From Pseudomonadota bacterium (lineage in GTDB: Bacteria; Pseudomonadota; Gammaproteobacteria; Burkholderiales; Thiobacillaceae): a DNA stretch of 37,238 nt. Under the pieces are notes generated by a model. That model saw only the letters and a list, made by a program, of their open reading frames with translations, had not been told where the DNA came from and made no database searches. The stretch is taken from contig JAJZRT010000002.1 of the NCBI GenBank assembly GCA_021802595.1, positions 1 through 37,238 on the forward strand. Reading direction: 5' to 3'. How positions within the stretch are numbered: the stretch's first letter is position 1; each line of letters begins with the position of its first letter. The translations under genes and the position numbers were made by a program. Positions 9,358 to 18,180 of this stretch are shown piece after piece.

Positions 9358-10437
9358 TCAGTGAGGCGCGGTCAGCACGCCTGTCAGCACATCGGTCGGC
9401 ACCGCGCCGGTGATCACCGCCTCGCCCAGCTTTTTCAGCAGCACGAAGCGCATCTTGCCACCCTCGACTTTCTTGTCGTGGCCCATGTATTCGAGATACG
9501 TGTCGACACCCAGGTCCGGCGCCACGTCCGGCAGCCCGGCGGCGTGGATCAGCGCACGGGTGCGCTCGACGTCGGCCTCAGTCAGCCAGCCCATGCGCTG
9601 CGAGGCTTGCGCCGCCAGCACCATGCCAGCCGCCACCGCCTCGCCGTGCAGCCAGGTACCGTAGCCCATGCCGGTCTCGATCGCGTGGCCGAAGGTGTGG
9701 CCGAGGTTGAGAATGGCGCGGATGCCGCCTTCGCGCTCATCCTGCGCCACCACCTGCGCCTTGATCTCGCAGGAACGATAGATCGCATGGGTGATCGCCG
9801 CGGGGTCGAGTGCGCGCAGCCTGTCCATGTTGGCTTCCAGCCAGGCGAGGAACTCGGCGTCCCAGATCAGGCCGTATTTGATCACTTCGGCCAGGCCCGC
9901 CGACAGTTCGCGCGGCGGCAGCGTTTTCAGCGTGTCCGTGTCGGCCAGCACCACCTTCGGCTGATAGAACGCACCGATCATGTTCTTGCCGAGCGGATGG
10001 TTGATCCCGGTCTTGCCGCCCACCGAGGAGTCGACCTGCGACAAAAGCGTGGTGGGAATCTGGATGAAGGGCACGCCGCGCTGGTAGCTTGCCGCCGCGA
10101 AGCCGGTCATGTCGCCGATCACGCCGCCCCCCAATGCAATGAGCGTGGTCTTGCGCTCGGCGCGGTGGGTCAGCAGCGCGTCGAAAATCAGGTTCAGGGT
10201 TTCCCAGTTCTTGTATGCCTCGCCGTCCGGCAGCACCACCTGCGCCACCGCCACCCCGCCGGCTTCCAGCGTCGCCGTCAGGCGCGCCAGATACAGCGGC
10301 GCCACCGTGGCGTTGGTCACGATCATCACGCGCTTCTGCGCCAGGTGCGGCACCAGCAGATCAGGCTGGCCCAACAGGCCAGCGCCAATATAGATGGAGT
10401 AGGAACGGTCGCCGAGGTCGACGGTGAGGGTTTGCAT
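9358..10437 (-). CDS. aroB: 3-dehydroquinate synthase AroB
   Basis: NAD- and metal-dependent second enzyme of the shikimate pathway. The 359-residue protein has the nucleotide motif GGGVIGD (103-109), [17 protein letters not shown], and metal-ligand segments in [20 protein letters not shown] and LHGEAVA. The ATG at 10437 gives the canonical N-terminus (MQTLTVDLG) and normal length. An upstream in-frame extension of 60 codons is unlike the family and covers the probable promoter. The usual aroK partner is not upstream; instead a divergent polysaccharide operon begins about 390 bp away. Confidence 0.96.
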   Translation of the reverse strand: MQTLTVDLGDRSYSIYIGAGLLGQPDLLVPHLAQKRVMIVTNATVAPLYLARLTATLEAGGVAVAQVVLPDGEAYKNWETLNLIFDALLTHRAERKTTLIALGGGVIGDMTGFAAASYQRGVPFIQIPTTLLSQVDSSVGGKTGINHPLGKNMIGAFYQPKVVLADTDTLKTLPPRELSAGLAEVIKYGLIWDAEFLAWLEANMDRLRALDPAAITHAIYRSCEIKAQVVAQDEREGGIRAILNLGHTFGHAIETGMGYGTWLHGEAVAAGMVLAAQASQRMGWLTEADVERTRALIHAAGLPDVAPDLGVDTYLEYMGHDKKVEGGKMRFVLLKKLGEAVITGAVPTDVLTGVLTAPH

Positions 10438-10830
10438 GGCGCTCAAAACAGGATTAGGGATGAACGGTTCATTGTAACCAAAGCCGAATGCCGAACACGC
10501 CCAAGCGTGGCATAACGCTTGCTGCAACACTCTCAGACTAGAATATACCGCCATGCACCCGCTGACACGCATCCGAGCTCCGAGCATCCTGACCCGCCGC
10601 CACTTGACGACGGGCATGGCGCAGCGGCACCGCTCGCACCTGAAAGGACGCGCATTGCACCCGTGTTGTAATGCCGTCGCCCTCGAATATCTTTCCGCGA
10701 ATCACCTCGCCCCAATATCCAAAAATCGCGTCAACATATCGTCATTCGTGACAATTGCCCAACAGGGCGGATTGAAAAGAGCGAGAATGGATATGGGAAA
10801 ACAGCTTCACTGCAAGCCAAACCAGTAGCC
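10438..10830. other. Divergent intergenic region between aroB and the glycan export operon
   Basis: This 393-bp stretch separates the housekeeping block from the glycan island. Besides the aroB -10 candidate, a possible plus-strand promoter is TTGTAA (10666-10671), a 16-base spacer and TATCTT (10688-10693), which would leave a leader of about 130 bases before wzm. No ops or JUMPStart-like element (GGCGGTAG) is present. A 91-codon open frame (10553-10828) has no recognisable protein character and I treat it as non-coding. Confidence 0.5.
10471..10476 (-). promoter_or_regulatory. Possible -10 element of the aroB-dgt transcript
   Basis: On the minus strand the hexamer TACAAT matches the sigma-70 -10 consensus at five of six positions. 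It lies about 34 bp upstream of the aroB ATG, giving a leader of roughly 27 bases. No good -35 box sits at the proper spacing, so the assignment is tentative. Confidence 0.35.
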
Positions 10831-11649
10831 ATGCCCACCCTCGCCAAGAACCTTTACGACTACCGCGAGTTGATGGCCACACTCGCGTGGAAGAACATCG
10901 CTCTACGCTATAAACAGGCCTATCTCGGCATCGCCTGGGCCATCATCAAGCCAGTCACGCTCATGTTGATCTTCACCCTGGTCAAGAGCTTCGTCGGCAT
11001 CGACAGCGGCAGCATTCCTTACCCCATCCTCACCTTCGCCGCCCTCATGCCCTGGACCTTCTTCCAGGAATCCGCGTCCGAGGGCGTCAACAGCGTGGTC
11101 GGCAACACCGCCCTGATCAAGAAGATCTACTTTCCGCGCGAGATCTTTCCCATCACCTCGGTACTCACCAAGCTCGTTGAACTGGGCATCAACTTCATCA
11201 TCCTGGCGGGGCTGATGGCGTGGTACCAGATGCTGCCCAGCGTCTACATCCTGTGGGTGCCGCTCATCATCGCCTACACCGTGCTGGCAGCGCTGACCAT
11301 CGCCTTCGTCGGCGCGGCGGTCAACGTCTATTACCGCGATGTGGGCCAGGCCCTGCCGGTTCTGCTCTCGCTGCTGATGTATGCCTCGCCGGTCATCTAT
11401 CCCCTGCAACTGGTCAAGGACAAGCTGCTGGTACAGCAGGCCGCGGGCGAGTGGTCGAATGCGCTCTACACCCTGTACACCCTCAACCCCCTGGCCGGCA
11501 TCATCGATGCATTCCAGAGCGTCGTGCTGCGGGGCGCCCCGCCAGACCTCAACGCGATGATCCCCGGCGCCATCATGATCGCCATCCTGCTGCCGCTGAG
11601 CTACCTCTACTTCAAGCGCGCGGAAAGCTATTTCGCCGACGTCATCTGA
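10831..11649 (+). CDS. wzm: ABC-2 type polysaccharide exporter, membrane subunit (Wzm-like)
   Basis: The permease half of an ABC exporter that moves a lipid-linked, fully polymerised glycan across the inner membrane. The 272-residue protein has an N-terminal amphipathic segment (LAWKNIALRYKQAYLGIAW) and about six membrane helices. It also has the ABC-2 family region KKIYFPREIFP, and it ends in YFKRAESYFADVI, like O-antigen and teichoic acid exporters. The ATPase partner follows 9 bp downstream. The ATG has no strong ribosome site, but no earlier in-frame start is present. It opens the plus-strand glycan operon. Confidence 0.92.
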   Translation: MPTLAKNLYDYRELMATLAWKNIALRYKQAYLGIAWAIIKPVTLMLIFTLVKSFVGIDSGSIPYPILTFAALMPWTFFQESASEGVNSVVGNTALIKKIYFPREIFPITSVLTKLVELGINFIILAGLMAWYQMLPSVYILWVPLIIAYTVLAALTIAFVGAAVNVYYRDVGQALPVLLSLLMYASPVIYPLQLVKDKLLVQQAAGEWSNALYTLYTLNPLAGIIDAFQSVVLRGAPPDLNAMIPGAIMIAILLPLSYLYFKRAESYFADVI

Positions 11650-11658
11650 ATCCCAACC

Positions 11659-12957
11659 ATGCCCGCCATCGAAGTCAGCCACCTCACCAAGGAGTACCGC
11701 CTCGGCGCCATCCAGGGCCTCAAGCAGACCCTGTTCAATACCGGCGCGCGGCTGATGGGCAAGCCGGCGCCTGAACGACCCCTCTTCAAGGCACTGGACG
11801 ATGTCAGTTTCTCGATCGAGCCCGGCGAGGTGGTCGGCATCATCGGCCACAACGGCGCAGGCAAGTCCACCCTGCTGAAGATGCTGGCGAAGATCAGTAC
11901 CCCCACCAGCGGCTCGGTCAAGGTAAACGGCCGAATCGCGCCGCTGATCGAAGTCGGCGCCGGCTTCGTGCCCGACTTCACCGGGCGCGAAAACGTCTAC
12001 CTCAACGGCGCCATACTCGGCATGTCAAAAAAGGAAATCGACAGGAAATTCGAGGAAATTGTCGATTTTGCCGAAATGGCCGAATTTATTGACACACCCG
12101 TCAAGCGCTACAGTTCGGGCATGCAGGTCAAGCTGGCATTTGCCGTGGCCACCAGCGTCGAATCGGAAATCCTGATTGTGGACGAGGTGCTGGCCGTGGG
12201 CGACCTGGCGTTTCAGCGAAAGTGCTTTGATCGCATGGAAGACATGATCAAGCGCCAGGGTAAAACCGTGTTACTAGTTAGCCACAATATCCGGCAAGTC
12301 GAACGTCTGTGCAATCGAGTCTTATTATTCAATAAGGGGCAGGTTATCAGTGACGGCACGGCTAACGCTGTCTGCACTCAATTCTATGAGGCCAGTGATA
12401 CCCAAATAAGCGCCAGTAACTCAAATAACCTGATTTCAGCTAATAGCAATGAATGGGCATCTGGCGAAATTTTCCTCCACGACATTAAGGTTCTCGATAA
12501 GGCGGGGAATCCCATCAGTAAACTGATGCATAAGCAGTCAGTCAGGATTCAATTCACCTTCGACATCACAGAAGAAATCCGGGTCCCTATTTTCGGAGTA
12601 GGCATTCATACGACTGACTTTATATACCTCGCGACCCAACAAAGTCTCAATCAACTCAAATTGGATCGGCTTGAAGTGGGTCGACACGTGCTCGTTTTCG
12701 ATATTCCGTCATTCCCTTTCATGCCAGGCGTTTATTCCATCCGTGCTGGCGTAGCGGAAGGCACTGGCGCGCGCACGATCTTTTATGCCGAAAATCTGCT
12801 GCACCTACAGGTTGTGTCGGACAACGTGGAAGATCGAACATGGAATGAGGGATTAATCTCACTTTCGGGGGCCTGGTCATACTCACGTTCCCTGTTGAAT
12901 CCCAAGGAGAGAACGCATGACGGTATCAAAGAAGTACCTTTACAACATAACGGATGA
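11659..12957 (+). CDS. wzt: ABC exporter ATPase with C-terminal extension (Wzt-like)
   Basis: ATPase half of the glycan exporter. The 432-residue protein shows Walker A GHNGAGKST (63-71), signature YSSGM (151-155), Walker B ILIVDE (171-176) and the switch histidine in SHN (H209). Residues from about 265 to the end form an extra beta-rich domain like the Wzt C-terminal module that recognises the terminal modification of an O-antigen chain. The first part is GC-rich like wzm. From about 12020 onward base use turns clearly more AT-rich and stays so into the next gene, suggesting a recombination joint inside the gene. Confidence 0.92.
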   Translation: MPAIEVSHLTKEYRLGAIQGLKQTLFNTGARLMGKPAPERPLFKALDDVSFSIEPGEVVGIIGHNGAGKSTLLKMLAKISTPTSGSVKVNGRIAPLIEVGAGFVPDFTGRENVYLNGAILGMSKKEIDRKFEEIVDFAEMAEFIDTPVKRYSSGMQVKLAFAVATSVESEILIVDEVLAVGDLAFQRKCFDRMEDMIKRQGKTVLLVSHNIRQVERLCNRVLLFNKGQVISDGTANAVCTQFYEASDTQISASNSNNLISANSNEWASGEIFLHDIKVLDKAGNPISKLMHKQSVRIQFTFDITEEIRVPIFGVGIHTTDFIYLATQQSLNQLKLDRLEVGRHVLVFDIPSFPFMPGVYSIRAGVAEGTGARTIFYAENLLHLQVVSDNVEDRTWNEGLISLSGAWSYSRSLLNPKERTHDGIKEVPLQHNG

Positions 12958-13798
12958 TCCGAACCACTCAGCTTCTAAAATTATTGAACTGCTAGGACGG
13001 GGGCAAGAAGTTCTTGAAGTTGGCTGTGCTAGCGGTATCCAGACCCGGTTTCTCAAGGAAATGCTGGCCTGCAGAGTAACGGGTGTAGAAATTGACAAAT
13101 CGGCCGCCGAAGATGCCCGCCCGTATTGCGAGAACCTCATCATCGGGAATATCGAAGATCTCGATATGTCGCAAGCGTTAGGAGACCAACGCTTCGATGC
13201 AATAACATTTGCGGATGTCCTGGAACATCTTTACGAGCCGACCGAAGCGCTAAAGAAAGTACGCCCCTTCCTCAAAAAAGACGGCTATCTAATCGCCTCT
13301 ATTCCAAACATCTCCCATGCGGCAATCTGCTGGGAACTCGCGCACGGCCGGTTTGATTATCAAAAATATGGTTTGCTGGATAACACCCATATTCGTTTTT
13401 TTACGAAGAAAAACGTGGCGAAATTGTTTTATGAAGCTGGCTACAGAATCGTTTCCTGGGATCGGGTTGTTAAGCATCCTCAGGAGACTGAATTTAGCGT
13501 GTATTGTGCTTCCGCTCAGGAGCAGTCGTTTCTTGATTGGATTAGGGACACAAACCCGGAAGCATTTACCTATCAATTTATTGTCAAGGCACTACCTGCT
13601 TCGATTACGACAAAGTCCGAGGAATACCACCGGCTCGATGCCAATGACACCATCAAGAAGCTCGAAGGGGAAATTGGCGACCTCAACAGGCAGAAAATGG
13701 CTTTGGAATCAAAATTGAACTGGCTTGAGAACCACCGCTTTGGCCCATTCTCGCGCCTATTCATCCGGCTGCGCAACGCATCAAAACACAAGAATTGA
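12917..13798 (+). CDS. SAM-dependent methyltransferase with C-terminal coiled coil
   Basis: Class I methyltransferase of 293 residues with SAM motif VLEVGCASG (32-40), an acidic residue in VEIDKS, and the ADVLEHLYEP motif common in this group. The last 60 residues (about 235-275) contain a heptad-like stretch rich in Lys, Glu and Leu, likely a coiled coil, then a basic tail. The start at 12917 is fixed by AAGGAG at 12904-12909 and makes the gene overlap wzt by 41 bp. In comparable loci such proteins methylate the chain end that the Wzt extension recognises. That role is inference here; methylation of an inner sugar is equally possible. Confidence 0.85.
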   Translation: MTVSKKYLYNITDDPNHSASKIIELLGRGQEVLEVGCASGIQTRFLKEMLACRVTGVEIDKSAAEDARPYCENLIIGNIEDLDMSQALGDQRFDAITFADVLEHLYEPTEALKKVRPFLKKDGYLIASIPNISHAAICWELAHGRFDYQKYGLLDNTHIRFFTKKNVAKLFYEAGYRIVSWDRVVKHPQETEFSVYCASAQEQSFLDWIRDTNPEAFTYQFIVKALPASITTKSEEYHRLDANDTIKKLEGEIGDLNRQKMALESKLNWLENHRFGPFSRLFIRLRNASKHKN

Positions 13799-13801
13799 TC
13801 T

Positions 13802-15046
13802 ATGTCAGGCACCAACATAAAAAGCATTTGTTTTTACCTGCCACAGTTCCATCCTGTTCCAGAAAACGATGAATGGTGGGGCAAGGGGTTTACCGAATGG
13901 CGCAACGTCACCAAAGCCAGACCCCTGTTTCCTGGACATTACCAGCCGCACCAGCCTGCCGATCTGGGTTTCTACGATCTGCGCCTGCCCGAAGTGCGCG
14001 AAGCGCAGGCCGAACTGGCGCGCCAGCATGGCATCCACGGTTTCTGCTACTACCACTACTGGTTCAATGGCCGCCGCATCCTGGAGCGGCCTTTCAATGA
14101 CGTGCTGGAAAGCGGCAAGCCCGATCTGCCTTTTTGCCTATGCTGGGCCAACGAGAACTGGACCCGGGTGTGGGACGGCGGTGAGCGGGATGTACTGCTG
14201 GAACAGAAATACAGCTTTGAGGACGACCTGGCGCACATCCGCAGCCTGATCCCTGCATTCAAAGACCCGCGCTACATCTGCATCAACGGCAAGCCGCTGT
14301 TTCTGGTCTACCGCACGGAACTCTTGCCCGACCCCGCCAAGACCGCGGCACTCTGGCAGGAGGAAGCCATGAAAGCCGGTTTGCCCGGGCTCTATCTTGC
14401 GCGTGTTGAAAATTTCGTTAAGGACGTCGACCCGAACAGCATTGGATTCGACGCAGCGGTCGAGTTTGCGCCCGACGCATCCAAGGGCGGGGAGATCCTG
14501 TTTCGCGGGCGCATGGCCACCCTGTTGGGAAAGCTCAATCTGTTGCCTGCTGTTTTTCGAGACAACCGGGTGTATTCCTACTCTGCCACGATGCTGGGAA
14601 TGCTAGCGAAGCCCGAGCCGGGCTATCCCTGGTTTCGTTGTGTCTCGCCGATGTGGGACAACAGTGCGCGGCGCAGCGTCAATGCCAATATATTCATTGG
14701 CTCAACGCCGGCCCTTTTCAGGCAATGGCTCGGCAAGATCGCCGACCGAACCCGGCAGCGCTTTGAAGGCGATGAGCGGATTGTGTTCATCAACGCATGG
14801 AATGAATGGGCCGAGGGCTGCCATCTTGAACCTGACCAAAAGTGGGGGCACGCCTATCTTGAAGCGACGCGCGATGCGCTGACGGCGGCACCCGACACGG
14901 ACCCGCCCTCCCCCGCTGCGGCCGCCTCCCGTGAGCCCAACAAGCTCAGGCAAATTTACTGGCGCGCATCCCGATTGGTGTCGAGCATGCGCGCCGTTTT
15001 TTCAGCCGTGCTGTGGCATCTGAAGCAGCAGCTTCCACCACAATGA
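13802..15046 (+). CDS. WbsX-family protein (GH99-like TIM barrel)
   Basis: A 414-residue protein starting with the family motif CFYLPQFHPVPENDEWWGKG and continuing through GFTEW, FCYYHYWF, WANENW and NAWNEWAEG. These are hallmarks of WbsX proteins, which occur in O-antigen and exopolysaccharide loci and resemble family 99 glycoside hydrolases. Whether they transfer or cleave sugars is unresolved. No signal peptide is visible, so it probably acts in the cytoplasm. A Pro/Ala-rich linker near 365-380 leads to a short basic C-terminal tail. It starts 3 bp after the methyltransferase stop. Confidence 0.9.
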   Translation: MSGTNIKSICFYLPQFHPVPENDEWWGKGFTEWRNVTKARPLFPGHYQPHQPADLGFYDLRLPEVREAQAELARQHGIHGFCYYHYWFNGRRILERPFNDVLESGKPDLPFCLCWANENWTRVWDGGERDVLLEQKYSFEDDLAHIRSLIPAFKDPRYICINGKPLFLVYRTELLPDPAKTAALWQEEAMKAGLPGLYLARVENFVKDVDPNSIGFDAAVEFAPDASKGGEILFRGRMATLLGKLNLLPAVFRDNRVYSYSATMLGMLAKPEPGYPWFRCVSPMWDNSARRSVNANIFIGSTPALFRQWLGKIADRTRQRFEGDERIVFINAWNEWAEGCHLEPDQKWGHAYLEATRDALTAAPDTDPPSPAAAASREPNKLRQIYWRASRLVSSMRAVFSAVLWHLKQQLPPQ

Positions 15047-15258
15047 GCAGCCAGCACACCCTCTCCGTGTCTACCTGCGCCCCCCATATAACGGCACAAC
15101 AAATCCTCCGCATGCCTGCCGCACCCATCATGCCGCCCGTCATCCAGCTTAACGGTGCGATCAAGGCTTACCGGCTGGGCAGCCTGACCACGCTGCTGCA
15201 GGCTGCGCGGCGACGAAAACCTGATATATCAAAGCCTGCCAGTTTTGCGGAAAATTGA
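15043..15258 (+). CDS. Small hypothetical protein, 71 residues
   Basis: This short frame fills the gap between the WbsX gene and the next glycosyltransferase. Its ATG forms an ATGA overlap with the WbsX stop, and its stop overlaps the TTG of the following gene as TTGA. Coupling at both ends is the main argument that it is translated. The product has a Thr/Pro-rich first half and a basic second half (LQAARRRKPD). It has no signal peptide, membrane helix or motif that I recognise. It could also be the remnant of a lost gene whose translation still couples the two neighbours. Confidence 0.45.
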   Translation: MSSQHTLSVSTCAPHITAQQILRMPAAPIMPPVIQLNGAIKAYRLGSLTTLLQAARRRKPDISKPASFAEN

Positions 15259-16322
15259 TCGTGACACCTGATATAACGACGCATGTCGCTAGAGACGCCA
15301 GGTCGCCAATCCAGATTTCCATCGTCGTCCTCAACTGGAACGGTGCCACTGACACGCTGGCCTGCCTGGACTCGCTGGCTACGCTGACGTTTCCGAATTT
15401 CAATGTGATCGTGGTCGACAACGGCTCGACCGACGATTCGCTGACGCGCCTGCGTCCTTTCACCGCGTCCTATCCGCTGACGCTGATCGAAACAGGCCGC
15501 AATCTGGGTTATGCCGGCGGCAACAATGTCGGCACCCGCCATGCACTGGACCATGGCGCGGACTTCGTTCTGATCCTGAACAACGACACCACTGTCGCAC
15601 CGGACTTGCTGGACCGTCTGCTGGAGTCTGCCCAGCGCCATCCGGATGCGGGCGTGTTCAGTGCCCGCATCCTGTATTTCGATGAACCGGAGAAGGTCTG
15701 GTTTGACGGCGCGCGCTGGAATCCGTCAGAGCTGCGGCTGGAATGGCCGGGACAGGGCGAGGACGCAGCCAGCCTCGGCACCACCGACCACGACACCGAC
15801 TACGCCTGTGGGGCGGCGCTTTTTTTCCGTTCCGAGGTGGCGCGCCAGGTCGGGCTGCTGGATGAAGCGTTCTTTCTGGTGTGGGAAGAAGTGGACTGGG
15901 GGTTCCGGGCGCGCAAGGCGGGGTGGCGCAATATCGTGGTTCCTGCTGCCAAGATCTGGCACAAGATCGGCGTGTCGTTCGGCAGCGAATCCTCGCCCTT
16001 GCGCACCTACTTCAGTATTCGCAATGAATTGCTGTGGTTCAGCCGCCATGCGCCATTTTCCGCACGCCTGCGATTGTGGCTGAAAAACCTAGGCCGGCTG
16101 ACGCCCCGGTTCTCCATGAGCAGTGGCCCGTCCGCATGGATCAAGCGCCTGCTATGGGCGGTGGAAGACTATGCCCGCGCGTGGCTGGGTCGCGGCAGCC
16201 GGCTGGAATATCTGGCCACCCGGCGTGCGATTCTGGATTATGCTCATCGGCGCTTTGGCGATTGTCCGGATGAAGTGCGGACCTGGAGCAAGGCGTGGGC
16301 GGCCAGGCAAGCCAATGGATGA
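15255..16322 (+). CDS. Family 2 glycosyltransferase (rhamnosyltransferase-like)
   Basis: GT-A fold transferase of 355 residues with N-terminal signature VVLNWNGATDT, the nucleotide-binding VVDNGSTD (53-60), NLGYAGGNN, the metal-binding region LILNNDT (107-112) and the acceptor/catalytic segment EEVDWGFRARKAGW. This pattern is typical of GT2 enzymes that add rhamnose or related sugars to a growing glycan at the inner membrane. The start is either TTG 15255 (coupled to the small upstream frame) or GTG 15261; the proteins differ by two residues. Confidence 0.9.
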   Translation: MIVTPDITTHVARDARSPIQISIVVLNWNGATDTLACLDSLATLTFPNFNVIVVDNGSTDDSLTRLRPFTASYPLTLIETGRNLGYAGGNNVGTRHALDHGADFVLILNNDTTVAPDLLDRLLESAQRHPDAGVFSARILYFDEPEKVWFDGARWNPSELRLEWPGQGEDAASLGTTDHDTDYACGAALFFRSEVARQVGLLDEAFFLVWEEVDWGFRARKAGWRNIVVPAAKIWHKIGVSFGSESSPLRTYFSIRNELLWFSRHAPFSARLRLWLKNLGRLTPRFSMSSGPSAWIKRLLWAVEDYARAWLGRGSRLEYLATRRAILDYAHRRFGDCPDEVRTWSKAWAARQANG

Positions 16323-18180
16323 CTCGACCCTGATCCCGATGAGTCTCGCCGATTCTTTCATGGGGGGGGGATCACGCCTTCGGTTTGGCTGCGGGACGCG
16401 AAGCGCTGTCGATGCGGAGGGGCAACAACGGGTTCAGGATGCCTTTGCCGGGGCAGCCTGCCTGTTTTTGCGTTCCGTTGCCGCCCCCTCATGGCGGCTG
16501 GAGGGCAACTACGCGCTGCTGCGCTGCGCAGCCGGTGGCTGGCTGCTGCAAAGCCGCGATGCCGACGCATCGAGCTACTGGCTGCCCATGGCCACAACGT
16601 TGCGCCGCGTCAACGCACACGGCCACATTCTGGAAGAGCGCAACGCAGATCTGAATGGCCTCGAAATTGACGCGTCCGGCGTGGCAATCGGTTTCGCGCC
16701 GGTGCCCGAAGGCTGGTCGCTGGATGCAGTGCTCTGGAAACTGGACGATCCAGCACTCATTGATGAGTTGATGGAACTGGCACCTGTCGAAACCCAGGGC
16801 TATTTCCTGCTCGGCTCGCACACACGCTACGGCCAGCCCGCCGACCTGTACCGACACCTGGTCCACGGCTGGGTGTACGAAGACCGCTACGCCTGGCCGC
16901 ACAAGCGGCGCATCTGTTCGGAGAACGACGCGCACGCGCTGCATATGATCTTCAGCGGTTTGCAGCGCGCTACCGGCAAACGCATTTACGGACTGCTCAA
17001 AAACCAGTTGCTGCTATCGGTGCTGTCTCGCCAAGGCGAGGACGGCGGGTTTCGCCATGGCGAGTGGACCGACAACATGGAGTCGCACTACCGGCTTCAC
17101 TGTTCGGCCATGCACCTGATGATGGACGCGCTGAGCGAGGATGACGACCCGGTGGTGCGATCGGCGCTTGCGCACGGCGTGGCGTTCATTTCGGACAAGT
17201 ACGATGCCACTGGCGTTGGAGCGTGGTTCTATCACGACGAACTGGAAACGAGCGCGGCCGGGATGCGCCGCGCGCCGTTCAGGTGGTGGCCAGGCAAGGC
17301 CTTGGGCAAGTCGCCGCAAAACATGCTGGTGCTGAACACGCAACTCGATACGCTGGTGGCGCTGGAACGCTATGGCACGCTGACAGGTGACGCGCAATAC
17401 GCGCCGCTGGTCGAGTCCGGCTACCAGGCTGCGCGCGCTGTGCTGTCTCTGCGACCCATGGAATGGCTGTACCGGCTGCTGTTTTCCGCCATCGACCTGA
17501 CGCTGTTGCCGACCGAACAGGCAGCGCGGCTGCCGGCCTGGAAACGTTTGTGGAAGCGCATCGGCTGGCAGGTCTTCATCCCGCGGCTGCCACGCCTCAA
17601 GACGCGTTTTCCGCGCCTGGTCATGCCCGGGGGTTACATCGACCGCGAACTGAGCCTGCAGACCTGGGCGTACGACTATCTGGCAGTGAACCTGATGGAT
17701 CTGGTGCGGGCCGCGCACGGGCCTCGCCGGGCAGCGTTCATGCCCTGCATTGACGGCATCCTCGAACATTGCGCGCGCACCGGCATTGCGCGCCGCTGGC
17801 TGGAGCACAAGGGCCGCGCGTACGCCGTGGGATTCTATGCCGAGGCGCTGGTTCTGCTCAGTCTCGCCGAGCCACGTCCCGAAACCGACGCCCTGCTGGC
17901 CAACGCGCTTCAGCTCTGCATGCAGCACGGCCTGGGCCTGCCGCCCTCGCTCAACGGCGGCAACGCCGAAGCTCAGGCGGCCACGCAACGCGTCCCCCAA
18001 CCGGCATTTGCCGGCATCGTCGTGGCGAATCTTTCCCGCGTCGAACGCGCTGCCTGCCTGGTGGTGAATACCGGGCAGCGCGCCATCACGCTGGATACTG
18101 CGCTGAGCGCCGTGCCAGACGGCTGGACGATTCCTGCGGATGCGCTGCGGCCGGGTAGCTGGGTTCGGATCGAGACATGA
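16315..18180 (+). CDS. Unrecognised 621-residue protein, probably an alpha/alpha toroid
   Basis: The ATG at 16315 overlaps the preceding glycosyltransferase stop by 8 bp. Residues 1-165 look beta-rich. From about 178 on, the protein is a series of amphipathic helices with repeated aromatic, His and Glu-rich loops (HGWVYEDRYAW, SENDAHALH, GEDGGFRHGEW, RLHCSAMH). That pattern is like the helical-hairpin toroids of glucuronyl C5-epimerase, lyase and GH families. There is no signal peptide, so it should be cytoplasmic. I cannot name a function; epimerase- or lyase-type glycan modification is a guess. Nine consecutive G encode residues 16-19, near the start. It ends in an ATGA overlap with the next gene. 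Confidence 0.7.
   Translation: MDDSTLIPMSLADSFMGGGSRLRFGCGTRSAVDAEGQQRVQDAFAGAACLFLRSVAAPSWRLEGNYALLRCAAGGWLLQSRDADASSYWLPMATTLRRVNAHGHILEERNADLNGLEIDASGVAIGFAPVPEGWSLDAVLWKLDDPALIDELMELAPVETQGYFLLGSHTRYGQPADLYRHLVHGWVYEDRYAWPHKRRICSENDAHALHMIFSGLQRATGKRIYGLLKNQLLLSVLSRQGEDGGFRHGEWTDNMESHYRLHCSAMHLMMDALSEDDDPVVRSALAHGVAFISDKYDATGVGAWFYHDELETSAAGMRRAPFRWWPGKALGKSPQNMLVLNTQLDTLVALERYGTLTGDAQYAPLVESGYQAARAVLSLRPMEWLYRLLFSAIDLTLLPTEQAARLPAWKRLWKRIGWQVFIPRLPRLKTRFPRLVMPGGYIDRELSLQTWAYDYLAVNLMDLVRAAHGPRRAAFMPCIDGILEHCARTGIARRWLEHKGRAYAVGFYAEALVLLSLAEPRPETDALLANALQLCMQHGLGLPPSLNGGNAEAQAATQRVPQPAFAGIVVANLSRVERAACLVVNTGQRAITLDTALSAVPDGWTIPADALRPGSWVRIET
16362..16370 (+). repeat. Homopolymeric G9 tract inside a coding region
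   Basis: Nine consecutive G at codons 16-19 of the 621-residue protein gene, read as ATG-GGG-GGG-GGA. Gain or loss of one base would truncate the protein early. Tracts of this length near the 5' end of glycan genes are a known basis of phase variation in other bacteria, but activity here is not shown. Confidence 0.8.

Noticed and set aside
8145..9413. 422-codon plus-strand open frame opposite the dGTPase-like gene
   Set aside because: Antisense shadow; composition is Arg/His/Gln-rich with no domain, and the minus-strand HD protein is unambiguous.
10553..10828. 91-codon frame between aroB and wzm
   Set aside because: No recognisable features or good ribosome site, and it overlaps the probable divergent promoter region.
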